A stretch of DNA of 8,993 nucleotides, taken from NCBI GenBank assembly GCA_021741945.1, contig JAIOWV010000049.1:1-8993 (forward strand), written 5' to 3'. The notes under the pieces were generated by a model. That model was not told the origin of the DNA. It ran no database searches and saw only the letters and a list, made by a program, of their open reading frames with translations. The position numbers and the translations under genes are program-made. Below are positions 1 to 6,391 of this stretch, in pieces. Positions within the stretch are counted from its first letter, which is position 1. Every line of letters begins with the position of its first letter. The stretch comes from Pontimonas sp. Its GTDB lineage: Bacteria; Actinomycetota; Actinomycetes; Actinomycetales; Microbacteriaceae.

Positions 1-1095
1 GGCGTTCTCGATCTGTTCGGGCGTTCCTCCCAGCAGTGCGGTGAGGCCCGCGGCAGCCATGGAGCATGCGGAACCGACCTCACCTTGGCAGCCCGCCTCA
101 GCTCCCGAAATGCTCGCGTTTCGTTTATAGAGGCTGCCAATGGCGGCGGCTGTGGGGGGGAAGACGCTAATGATGTCCTCATCGGAGACGTTCTTGAATT
201 CTTTGGCCCAATAGGCGACGGCAGGAATGATTCCAGCAGCGCCATTGGTCGGAGCCGTCACGACTCGGCCGCCATTGGCATTCTCTTCGTTTACCGCGAT
301 GGCGTATGACTGAAGCCATTGCGCGGAGAGGTCGCTCTGGTCATCAGCCCCGGCAAGCGAGGATGCCATGGCGTGAGCACGGCGCTTCACGGTGAGTGGG
401 CCTGGCAACACACCCTCTGTTGTGAGGCCGCGTTCAATGCAGCTGCGCATCGTCTCCCACACGGCACGGAGTTTCTCTCTCACCACAGCCTCGCCGTGGA
501 TGGTGGAGTCGTTCGCCATAGTGAGTTCGGCAATGCTGAGCCCGCTGGTGTGGACGTGGTCGAGAAGCTCCACTGCACTGCGGAAATCGAAGGGAACCTC
601 CTGGGCCTCATCTGGCGCTGATGATTCGCCCTCCCCTTCGATGAATCCACCGCCCACCGAGTAGTAGACGCTCTCGTGAAGGACTTCCCCGGCTTTGCCG
701 AGCGCCTGGAACTTCATGCCGTTCGAGTGCTTGGGCAACATCGTGAGGGGGTGAAAAGAAATGTCGCCGAGAGCGAAGGGAATCGTCCGGCCGAGAAATT
801 CCAGGCCACCTGAAGAGACTGCTTCGTCAAACGCGGTGCCGAGCACCTCAGGGTCGCACGATTCTGGTTGATCACCGGCGAGGCCGCGAACAAGTGCGTT
901 AGTGGTTCCGTGCCCGGCACCGGTGGCGCCAAGGGAGCCATACAAGCTGATGTGAATCTTGGTGACCTCGGGCGTGAGGCTTAGGGACTCGGTCTCACGA
1001 GCGAAGGCGAGGGCGGCCCTCATCGGTCCCACTGTGTGGGACGAGGAGGGGCCTACTCCTATGCGGAAGAGATCAAGAGCGCCGACGTGGGTCAC
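1..1095 (-). CDS. sdaA: L-serine ammonia-lyase (serine dehydratase), iron-sulfur single-chain type, C-terminus cut by window edge
   Basis: Deaminates L-serine to pyruvate and ammonia in the cytoplasm using a [4Fe-4S] cluster. The visible 365 codons cover the N-terminal beta domain and most of the alpha domain; family members have about 455-460 residues, so roughly 90 are missing to the left. Residues 15-25 read GPSSSHTVGPM, the hallmark serine-binding segment. SYAIAVNEENANGG and the cysteines C336 and C344 in AGCQGEVGSACSMAAAG mark the alpha domain; C336 fits a cluster ligand in the family, with the remaining ligands expected beyond the edge. The start is GTG at 1095: an in-frame TAG lies two codons upstream (1099-1101), so no earlier start exists. 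The ribosome binding site is weak (AGAAAG). It lies on the same strand as the permease, separated by a strong hairpin, so it may be transcribed independently or by read-through. A role in using serine derived from ethanolamine-borne glycine is inference; general serine catabolism is the simple alternative. Confidence 0.95.
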   Translation of the reverse strand, partial: MTHVGALDLFRIGVGPSSSHTVGPMRAALAFARETESLSLTPEVTKIHISLYGSLGATGAGHGTTNALVRGLAGDQPESCDPEVLGTAFDEAVSSGGLEFLGRTIPFALGDISFHPLTMLPKHSNGMKFQALGKAGEVLHESVYYSVGGGFIEGEGESSAPDEAQEVPFDFRSAVELLDHVHTSGLSIAELTMANDSTIHGEAVVREKLRAVWETMRSCIERGLTTEGVLPGPLTVKRRAHAMASSLAGADDQSDLSAQWLQSYAIAVNEENANGGRVVTAPTNGAAGIIPAVAYWAKEFKNVSDEDIISVFPPTAAAIGSLYKRNASISGAEAGCQGEVGSACSMAAAGLTALLGGTPEQIENA

Positions 1096-1129
1096 GGTCT
1101 ACTTTCTAGGGGGTTCTGGGTAAAGGACA

Positions 1130-1159
1130 GTGCGGGCCGGGAGTTCTCCCGACCCGCAC
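1130..1159 (-). terminator. Hairpin between permease and serine ammonia-lyase genes
   Basis: Two 14-base arms (1130-1143 and 1146-1159) pair almost perfectly. Read on the minus strand, GTGCGGGTCGGGAG pairs with CTCCCGGCCCGCAC, with a single U-G wobble and, once the tight turn is opened, a GAAC loop. It begins 19 bases after the permease stop and ends 34 bases before the serine ammonia-lyase start. No T-run follows on the minus strand, so it is a strong GC stem without the classical tail, as is common in actinobacteria. It most likely ends or attenuates permease transcription. A leader function for the downstream gene is the alternative. Confidence 0.65.
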
Positions 1160-1177
1160 CGCGCTGTGACGCGTGAA

Positions 1178-2662
1178 TTACTGCTCGTTACGAGCCTTCA
1201 CTGCGTATTCCTCTTCTGGGGAGAGCACCAAGCGGTGGCGACCCCAGATGGCGAATCCGGCCAACATCACGATGTACACCGCCGCGATGCCAACAATCGC
1301 CGGCAAGAACGCTGGGTTAATCAAGAACCCAATGAACGCAATGCCAGAGATGATGAGGGCAGCCCAACCACCAAACACACCCCAGGGAGAAACGTAGGGG
1401 CGCTTGAGGTTGGGGAGCTTCTTACGGAGGATCAGGAACGCTGCTGCCTGCATACCGTAGGCGAGCATTGCACCCCACACGGCGATGTTGAGCACCACTG
1501 CGCCGGCCACAGCACTGGCGCCTTCGGCACCGAGGGCTGCGAGGGCGTCAATGAGGACCAACGCGCCGAATCCAATCGCTCCACCAACGATGAGAGCGAC
1601 CAGAGGCGTGTTCCTCTTGTTCGTGACGGAGAGGCCACGAGGGTAGTAGCCGGCGCGGGAGAGCGAGTACATGTTGCGCCCGTAAGCGAACATGATGCCC
1701 TGCAGCGAGGCAAACAGACCAATCAGAGCCATCAAGCCCAGAACTGCGGCCAGCTGGTCGTTCTGAAGGATCACGCGGAAGCCATCGAGCAGAGGCTCAC
1801 CCGAGACGCGAATCTCTTCGGCACCCACAACACCCGTGTTCAAGAACAGCACCAGCAAACCGGTGAGGATCAGGGTTCCACGAGCCCACACACCCGCGCG
1901 AGGGATGTCCTTTTCAGGGGTGTGTGATTCCTCAGCTGCGAGAGGCAGTTCCTCGATACCGAGGAAGAACCAGACAGCAAAGGGGATGGCGTACAGGATT
2001 CCCATCACGCCAAAGGGCAGGAACGCGTTGCCGCCTTCAGCGGGTGCGATGTTGAAGAGGTTGTCGAAGCTGAACAGGCCGGAGAAGACTGCCATGACCG
2101 AGAACAGCAACAGGATTCCAATCGCGATGATCGCAACGATCAGTGCAAAGCGGAACGAGACGTGTGCTCCAAGGGCGTTCAAGCCGATGAAGATCGCGTA
2201 GAGGATCAACCACCATGCCCAGCCGGGAAGCTCAGCTCCCGTGAGGGCTCCGAGCACGCTTTGCGCGTACGCAGCGGAGAAGAACACCACAACAGCGGTG
2301 GTGGCGACATAGGTGATGGTCTCAGCGAGGCCGGTAATGAAACCTCCCCATGGACCCATGGCGCTTCGTCCAAAGGAGTAAGCGCCACCGGTGTGTGGCA
2401 TAGCGGCGGACATTTCTCCGATGGAGAAGATGAGGCCGTAGTACATCACTACCAGGATGAGGAAGGCAATGAAGAGCCCTCCGAATCCTCCGACGTCCAG
2501 ACCGAAGTTCCATCCCGAGAAGTCACCCGAGATGACCGCAGCGACGGCGAGACCCCAGAGGCCCCAGACGCCGGCGGCGCGTGTCAGTTGGCGTTTGTCG
2601 AAGTAGGCCTTATCGACCTTGGTATAGGTGACGCCTGCCACCTTGGTGTTTTCACTACTCAT
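1178..2662 (-). CDS. eat: APC-superfamily amine permease, ethanolamine permease type
   Basis: Inner-membrane transporter of 494 residues, the usual length for the amino acid-polyamine-organocation superfamily with 12 predicted membrane helices. Residues 31-53 (GVWGLWGLAVAAVISGDFSG, then WNF) resemble the start of the ethanolamine permease subfamily (TIGR00908-like). The conserved IGEMSAAMPHTGGAYSF (80-97) and FFLGIEELPLAAEE (232-245, followed by TPEKDIPRA) are typical APC loop motifs. The C-terminal tail after the last helix (about 475-494) is charged and cytoplasmic. The ATG at 2662 has only a weak purine stretch (GGGACA) upstream. The gene diverges from the gamma-glutamyl operon across a shared 272-bp control region, which ties it to that pathway. 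Substrate assignment to ethanolamine rests on subfamily resemblance and on the neighbouring GlnA4-like ligase. Another amino alcohol or a polyamine cannot be excluded. Confidence 0.9.
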   Translation of the reverse strand: MSSENTKVAGVTYTKVDKAYFDKRQLTRAAGVWGLWGLAVAAVISGDFSGWNFGLDVGGFGGLFIAFLILVVMYYGLIFSIGEMSAAMPHTGGAYSFGRSAMGPWGGFITGLAETITYVATTAVVVFFSAAYAQSVLGALTGAELPGWAWWLILYAIFIGLNALGAHVSFRFALIVAIIAIGILLLFSVMAVFSGLFSFDNLFNIAPAEGGNAFLPFGVMGILYAIPFAVWFFLGIEELPLAAEESHTPEKDIPRAGVWARGTLILTGLLVLFLNTGVVGAEEIRVSGEPLLDGFRVILQNDQLAAVLGLMALIGLFASLQGIMFAYGRNMYSLSRAGYYPRGLSVTNKRNTPLVALIVGGAIGFGALVLIDALAALGAEGASAVAGAVVLNIAVWGAMLAYGMQAAAFLILRKKLPNLKRPYVSPWGVFGGWAALIISGIAFIGFLINPAFLPAIVGIAAVYIVMLAGFAIWGRHRLVLSPEEEYAVKARNEQ

Positions 2663-2684
2663 GTTCGGTGTCCCATCTGTCGAT

Positions 2685-2720
2685 GGAGACCCTCCGACCT
2701 ACGGTGGCCGGAGACCCTCC
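2685..2720. repeat. Tandem direct repeat GGAGACCCTCC in permease leader
   Basis: The 11-mer GGAGACCCTCC occurs at 2685-2695 and again at 2710-2720, a 25-base period. Each copy is itself a small dyad (GGAG-acc-CTCC). CTCCG at 2692-2696 can also pair with CGGAG at 2709-2713. Read on the minus strand this lies just upstream of the permease start and could form alternative stems in the mRNA leader or bind a regulator. No function is established. Confidence 0.55.
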
Positions 2721-2775
2721 CCACGACGTTGTGAAAAGGAAATTGCGAAGTCAGCGTATCGAAGTTAAAGGACAG

Positions 2776-2796
2776 ATTGCTAGACCATTGAGCAAT
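2776..2796. promoter_or_regulatory. Inverted repeat ATTGCT-N9-AGCAAT, candidate operator
   Basis: Perfect 6-base arms at 2776-2781 and 2791-2796 around a 9-base spacer give a 21-bp dyad near the middle of the divergent spacer, in an AT-richer stretch where a leftward promoter for the permease could sit. Arm and spacer dimensions suit a dimeric wHTH regulator. I could not identify convincing leftward -35 and -10 boxes. Confidence 0.4.
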
Positions 2797-2837
2797 TAAT
2801 TTTTCGGGCATTTCCCAGACAAAGATCGGTGCGGAAG

Positions 2838-2861
2838 GGGCACAGAGCCAATTTTGTGCCC
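2838..2861. promoter_or_regulatory. Inverted repeat GGGCACA-N10-TGTGCCC, candidate operator
   Basis: Perfect 7-base arms at 2838-2844 and 2855-2861 flank a 10-base spacer. The dyad ends five bases before the TTGACA box of the rightward operon. This is the longest perfect dyad in the spacer and is well placed to control the gamma-glutamyl operon, either as an activator site or, with the TTGACA next to it, as a repressor site. The FadR-type regulator encoded at the operon end is the obvious candidate ligand, which is inference. Confidence 0.5.
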
Positions 2862-2866
2862 AGTGC

Positions 2867-2896
2867 TTGACATTTAGCCTGATGCCCAGTTGTCTA
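2867..2896 (+). promoter_or_regulatory. Candidate sigma-70-type promoter of the gamma-glutamyl operon
   Basis: A perfect -35 consensus TTGACA lies at 2867-2872. The -10 is poor: TTGTCT (2890-2895, spacer 17) or TGTCTA (2891-2896, spacer 18) are the options. A weak -10 would suit a regulated promoter. The predicted start of transcription, around 2900-2905, would fall within the small dyad at 2898-2911. Confidence 0.4.
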
Positions 2897-2897
2897 A

Positions 2898-2911
2898 AGG
2901 TTGAAAAACCT
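2898..2911. promoter_or_regulatory. Inverted repeat AGGTT-GAAA-AACCT near predicted transcription start
   Basis: Perfect 5-base arms separated by GAAA lie 24-37 bases upstream of the GS-like gene's ATG, overlapping the predicted +1. This could be a repressor half-site pair or a small hairpin in the 5' leader. The arms are short, so chance occurrence is possible. Confidence 0.3.
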
Positions 2912-2934
2912 ACCTATTGTGAGGCGGCCTTCCG

Positions 2935-4299
2935 ATGACGACCACAGGCTTTATTTCTCAGAGCGACCTTCAGCGGCTCTATGAGGCGGGTGAGATCGAC
3001 ACCGTTGTGATGGCGTTCACCGACATGCAGGGTCGCCTGATCGGGAAACGCGTTGCCGCGAGGCACTTCTTGGAGAACATCTCTCACCACGGTGCTGAAT
3101 GTTGCAACTACCTCTTGGCAGTCGATGTCGAGAACAACACCATTCAGGGTTATGAGTTCTCCTCCTGGGACACCGGCTACGGCGACATGGTGATGGTCCC
3201 CGACATGACCACTCTGCGCATGGCCCCCTGGTTGCCTGGCTCCGTGATTGTCACCACAGACCTCGAGTCCACGAGCCACAAGGAAATCGCCCAGTCGCCG
3301 CGATCCATTTTGAAGGCCCAGATGGCGAAGCTCGAAACGATGGGCTACCAGGCTTTTGTTGGCACAGAGCTCGAATTCATCGTGTTCGATGACACCTATC
3401 GCGAAGCATTCGCCAAGGGCTACCGCGACCTAAAGCCCTCCACCGACTACAACGTCGACTACGACCTTTTGGCATCTACCCGGGTTGAGCCACTGCTGCG
3501 CGACATCCGCAACAAGATGGATCAGGCCGGAATGTATTGCGAGGGGGTCAAGGGTGAGTGCAACCTAGGCCAGCAAGAGATCGCCTTCTTGTATGACCAG
3601 GTGCTGCGCACCTGTGACAACCACGGCATTTATAAGGCTGGCGCCAAGATGATTGCCGACGAACACGGCAAAGCCATCACGTTCATGGCTAAGTACAACG
3701 AACGTGAAGGCAATAGTTGCCACATCCACATGTCCTTCCGTGGACTGGATGGCTCGATGGTCTTCGCCGATGAGAAGGACCCCCGCGGGATGTCGGCGCT
3801 CTTCAAAAGCTTCATTGCAGGCCAGATTGCCCACACCAAGGAACTGACCCTTCTCTATGCACCTCAGATCAACTCCTACAAGCGCTATGTGGAGGGCAGC
3901 TTCGCGCCCACTGCGATTGCCTGGGGCATGGACAACCGCACGGTGTCCTTCCGTGTGGTTGGTCATGGAGCTGGCATGCGAGTCGAGAACCGTGTTCCCG
4001 GTGGTGACGTGAACCCCTACCTCGCCACAGCGGCAATGATTGCCGCTGGCATCTCGGGGATTGAGCAGGGCCTCACCCTCGAGGACATCACCGAGGGCAA
4101 TGGCTACATTGCCGATAAGCCACGGGTTGCCACCTCGATGCGCGAAGCGGCAGATCTCTTTGAGACCTCCACCCTTGCCCGCAGCGCCCTCGGCGATGGT
4201 GTCGTCGACCACTACGTCCACTACGCCCGGACCGAGATGAAGGCCTACGAAAGCGTCGTGACCGAGTGGGAGAGGATGCGCGGCTTTGAGCGCCTCTAA
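2935..4299 (+). CDS. glnA4: Glutamine synthetase-like gamma-glutamyl-amine ligase (GlnA4 / gamma-glutamylethanolamide synthetase type)
   Basis: Predicted cytoplasmic ATP-dependent ligase joining glutamate to the amine of ethanolamine or a related compound, the entry step of the pathway. The 454 residues keep the GS fold. Residues 142-151 (VGTELEFIVF) carry metal-binding glutamates, ECNLGQQE (208-215) and GNSCHIHMS (259-267) are active-site segments, and NSYKRYVEGSFAPT (313-326), WGMDNRTVSFR (330-340) and ENRVPGGDVNPYL (351-363) hold the glutamate- and nucleotide-binding residues. The ammonia-site DGSS motif of true GSI appears replaced around CNYLLAVDVENN (57-68), and no NLY adenylylation motif is present; the equivalent region reads NGYIADKPR (389-397). 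Both point away from nitrogen-assimilating GS. The start is ATG 2935 with GAGG at 2921-2924. It heads the operon and overlaps the next gene by 14 bases. A gamma-glutamylpolyamine synthetase (PuuA/GlnA3) is the alternative; the SDR neighbour argues for an amino alcohol. Confidence 0.9.
   Translation: MTTTGFISQSDLQRLYEAGEIDTVVMAFTDMQGRLIGKRVAARHFLENISHHGAECCNYLLAVDVENNTIQGYEFSSWDTGYGDMVMVPDMTTLRMAPWLPGSVIVTTDLESTSHKEIAQSPRSILKAQMAKLETMGYQAFVGTELEFIVFDDTYREAFAKGYRDLKPSTDYNVDYDLLASTRVEPLLRDIRNKMDQAGMYCEGVKGECNLGQQEIAFLYDQVLRTCDNHGIYKAGAKMIADEHGKAITFMAKYNEREGNSCHIHMSFRGLDGSMVFADEKDPRGMSALFKSFIAGQIAHTKELTLLYAPQINSYKRYVEGSFAPTAIAWGMDNRTVSFRVVGHGAGMRVENRVPGGDVNPYLATAAMIAAGISGIEQGLTLEDITEGNGYIADKPRVATSMREAADLFETSTLARSALGDGVVDHYVHYARTEMKAYESVVTEWERMRGFERL
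4268..4288 (+). promoter_or_regulatory. RBS and TTG start of the amidotransferase gene inside the GS-like gene
   Basis: GGGAGAGGA (4268-4276) precedes a TTG at 4286-4288 by nine bases. In this frame a TGA lies at 4259-4261 and no ATG or GTG follows until well inside the conserved fold, so TTG is the only credible start. The signal is embedded in the last codons of the upstream gene, which implies translational coupling. Confidence 0.7.
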
Positions 4300-5023
4300 A
4301 CCCCTCATCGGCGTCACCACGTATCGCCAGCCCGGCACCACCGGCGTGTGGTCTGGCGAGTTCGCGATGATTCCAAGCGATTATCTGGAGGGTGTTGAAA
4401 GAGCCGGGGGCACCATCGTTCTCTTGCCACCCCAGGGACTAGACGCCGAGGGCGCCGCACGCATTGTCGCGGGGCTTGATGGCGTCATGCTCTGCGGCGG
4501 ACGGGATGTGGAACCCGCTCGCTATGGCCAGGAGCCCCTAGAGACCACAGAACAGTCCGACACCCGCCGTGACAACACCGAGGATCTGGTGCTGGGCGCC
4601 GCGATCGCAGCCGGATTGCCGATTCTCGGCATTTGTCGCGGTGCCCAGATGTTGAACGTGCACCGCGGTGGCACCCTGATTCAGCATGTCCCCGATGTGA
4701 TTGGTGACACCCGTTATCAGCGCGGTGGTGGCGAATACACGATGATGGACGTTTCCCTGGTTGAAGGAACGGCGCTACACGGTCTCTATGACGGCCGCAC
4801 CTCGGTTGGCCCGTGTGCGATGTATCACCACCAAGCAATCAATCAGGTGGGCTCCGGCATGGTCGTCTCGGCGTGGAGCCCCGATGGGTTGATTGAGGCC
4901 GTTGAGCTTGAAAACTATCCCTTTGGGGTTGCTGTTCAGTGGCACCCGGAGAAGACCCTGGAGGACCTCACGCTGTTTGAGGCCTTGATTTCTGCTGCCA
5001 CCACGTATCGAAAGAAGAACTGA
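4286..5023 (+). CDS. Class I glutamine amidotransferase-like gamma-glutamyl amide hydrolase (PuuD family, peptidase C26)
   Basis: Predicted to hydrolyse the gamma-glutamyl amide at the end of the pathway, returning glutamate and freeing the oxidised amine (glycine if ethanolamine is the substrate; PuuD itself releases GABA). The 245 residues fit the family. The nucleophile C117 sits in ILGICRGAQMLNV (114-125), and H220 and E222 in VQWHPEK (218-224) complete the triad. MLCGGRDVEPARYG (68-81) and YHHQAINQVG (180-189) are typical of PuuD-like hydrolases. No synthetase or ammonia-channel partner is encoded, which fits a free-standing hydrolase. The TTG start overlaps the GS-like gene by 14 bases, and the TGA stop shares its A with the next ATG. 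In M. tuberculosis the syntenic gene is annotated only as a possible amidotransferase (recollection). The exact substrate is inferred. Confidence 0.9.
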   Translation: MSASKPLIGVTTYRQPGTTGVWSGEFAMIPSDYLEGVERAGGTIVLLPPQGLDAEGAARIVAGLDGVMLCGGRDVEPARYGQEPLETTEQSDTRRDNTEDLVLGAAIAAGLPILGICRGAQMLNVHRGGTLIQHVPDVIGDTRYQRGGGEYTMMDVSLVEGTALHGLYDGRTSVGPCAMYHHQAINQVGSGMVVSAWSPDGLIEAVELENYPFGVAVQWHPEKTLEDLTLFEALISAATTYRKKN

Positions 5024-6378
5024 TGAGCTATCAACTGGTCAACCCAGCAACCGCCGAGGCCATGGAAACAATCGAGCACACCTCGCTCGAGCAGACCGAT
5101 GACGCGATCGCGAACGCGAAGTCGGCCCAGCGACGCTGGGCTGGCCTTGCGCCCGCAGAGCGGGCCGAGATTCTTCGAAGCTTCGCTGACGCGGTGGCGG
5201 GAGATGTTGAGAACTTGGCGGCTCTGGAGGTTCGAAACTCGGGACACCCGATCTCACAGGCACGCTGGGAAGCAAACCATGTGCGCAACGTCCTCGAGTA
5301 CTACGCAGGAGCTCCGGAGCGCCTGATTGGCAAGCAGATCCCGGTGGCTGGCGGCATTGACATTACTTTTCACGAACCACTCGGGGTCGTGGGGATCATT
5401 ACGCCTTGGAACTTCCCCATGACGATTGCCTCCTGGGGGTTCGCGCCTGCGCTTGCCGCCGGTAACGCAGTCATTGTGAAGCCGGCTGAGTGGACACCAC
5501 TGACAACCATGCGCTTGGGAGAACTTGCCCGCGAAGCCGGCGTGCCAGAGGGTGTCTTCCAAGTCCTTCCCGGCAAAGGCTCAGTAGTAGGGAACCGTTT
5601 TGTCACCCACGAGGACGTTCGCAAGGTCGTCTTCACCGGCTCCACGGAGGTGGGCAAAACCATCATGCGCGGCGCTGCTGATCAAATTAAGCGCGTCACC
5701 CTCGAGCTTGGTGGCAAGAGCGCCAACATCGTTTTCGCCGATGCTGATGTCGACAAGGCTGCCGCCACTGCGCCCTCCTCAGTGTTTGAGAATGCTGGCC
5801 AGGATTGCTGCGCTCGCTCGCGAATTCTGGTGGAGGCCTCGGTCTATGACCGCTTCATGCAAGGGCTTGAAAAGTCTGTTGCGGCCTTCAGTGTGGGGGA
5901 CCCCACGAAGGACGAGACCGAGATGGGGCCTCTGGTCACCAGCGTTCACCGCGATAGCGTGGCCTCCTTCGTCGAAGACGACAAGGTTGCTTTCCGCGGC
6001 AGTGCCCCGACTGGTCCTGGCAACTGGTTTGCCCCCACCGTGCTTGCGCCGAGCTCTCTTGATGATCGGTGCATGCGGGAGGAAATCTTCGGGCCAGTTG
6101 TGGCGGTGGTCCCCTTCAAGGACGAGGCTCACGCTCTGGAGATTGCTAACTCCACTGAGTATGGGCTCTCTGGCTCGATTTGGACCCGCGATGTTGGTCG
6201 CGTGATTCGCGTTGCCCGAGGAGTTGAGAGTGGCAACCTGTCGGTGAATTCCCACAGCTCGGTCCGGTATTCGACACCGTTTGGTGGTTTCAAGCAGTCG
6301 GGCCTGGGCCGCGAGCTTGGACCCGACGCACCGCTGCACTTCACCGAAGAAAAAAACGTCTTTATCCCCAACGACTAA
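5023..6378 (+). CDS. NAD(P)-dependent aldehyde dehydrogenase, AldC/PuuC-like
   Basis: Oxidises an aldehyde to the carboxylate; here probably gamma-glutamyl-aminoacetaldehyde to gamma-glutamylglycine. The fold motifs are complete. TPWNFPM (127-133) holds the oxyanion asparagine N130, VKPAE (152-156) the cofactor lysine K153, FTGSTEVGK (204-212) the dinucleotide-binding turn, LELGGK (227-232) the general base E228, and FENAGQDC (255-262) the catalytic C262, followed directly by a second cysteine. EIFGPVV (354-360) and PFGGFKQSG (419-427) are the usual C-terminal motifs. At 451 residues it is shorter than the common 475-500, mainly at the N-terminus, but begins in a normal place (YQLVNPATAEAM). 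The ATG shares one base with the upstream stop. A 13-base gap precedes the SDR. ALDH substrate cannot be read from sequence; operon context drives the assignment. Confidence 0.93.
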   Translation: MSYQLVNPATAEAMETIEHTSLEQTDDAIANAKSAQRRWAGLAPAERAEILRSFADAVAGDVENLAALEVRNSGHPISQARWEANHVRNVLEYYAGAPERLIGKQIPVAGGIDITFHEPLGVVGIITPWNFPMTIASWGFAPALAAGNAVIVKPAEWTPLTTMRLGELAREAGVPEGVFQVLPGKGSVVGNRFVTHEDVRKVVFTGSTEVGKTIMRGAADQIKRVTLELGGKSANIVFADADVDKAAATAPSSVFENAGQDCCARSRILVEASVYDRFMQGLEKSVAAFSVGDPTKDETEMGPLVTSVHRDSVASFVEDDKVAFRGSAPTGPGNWFAPTVLAPSSLDDRCMREEIFGPVVAVVPFKDEAHALEIANSTEYGLSGSIWTRDVGRVIRVARGVESGNLSVNSHSSVRYSTPFGGFKQSGLGRELGPDAPLHFTEEKNVFIPND

Positions 6379-6380
6379 CT

Positions 6381-6386
6381 AAGGAG
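6381..6386 (+). promoter_or_regulatory. Strong Shine-Dalgarno AAGGAG of the SDR gene
   Basis: AAGGAG lies five bases before ATG 6392. It is the clearest ribosome binding site in the operon and fixes the SDR start. It suggests efficient translation independent of coupling to the aldehyde dehydrogenase gene, which stops two bases earlier. Confidence 0.75.
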
Positions 6387-6391
6387 ACACT

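Noticed and set aside
1130..1927. 265-codon plus-strand open frame
   Set aside because: It lies antisense to the permease, with a low-complexity His/Arg/Glu/Gln-rich translation. The minus-strand frame has a full set of APC motifs and explains the region.
2162..2734. 190-codon plus-strand open frame running into the control region
   Set aside because: It is the antisense shadow of the permease N-terminus, with no recognisable fold and no RBS. Its end merely reads through the leader repeats.
3565..4341. 258-codon minus-strand open frame
   Set aside because: It is antisense to the GS-like gene and the start of the hydrolase gene. The composition is typical of a shadow frame.
5600..6205. 201-codon plus-strand open frame
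   Set aside because: It is an alternative frame inside the aldehyde dehydrogenase gene, with a Ser/Pro/Arg/Leu-rich shadow translation.
2935..6378. Reading the cluster as a standard putrescine (Puu) pathway
   Set aside because: There is no PuuB-type flavin amine oxidase and no GABA aminotransferase or succinate-semialdehyde enzyme. An SDR is present and the permease resembles ethanolamine carriers. Kept only as the alternative substrate hypothesis.
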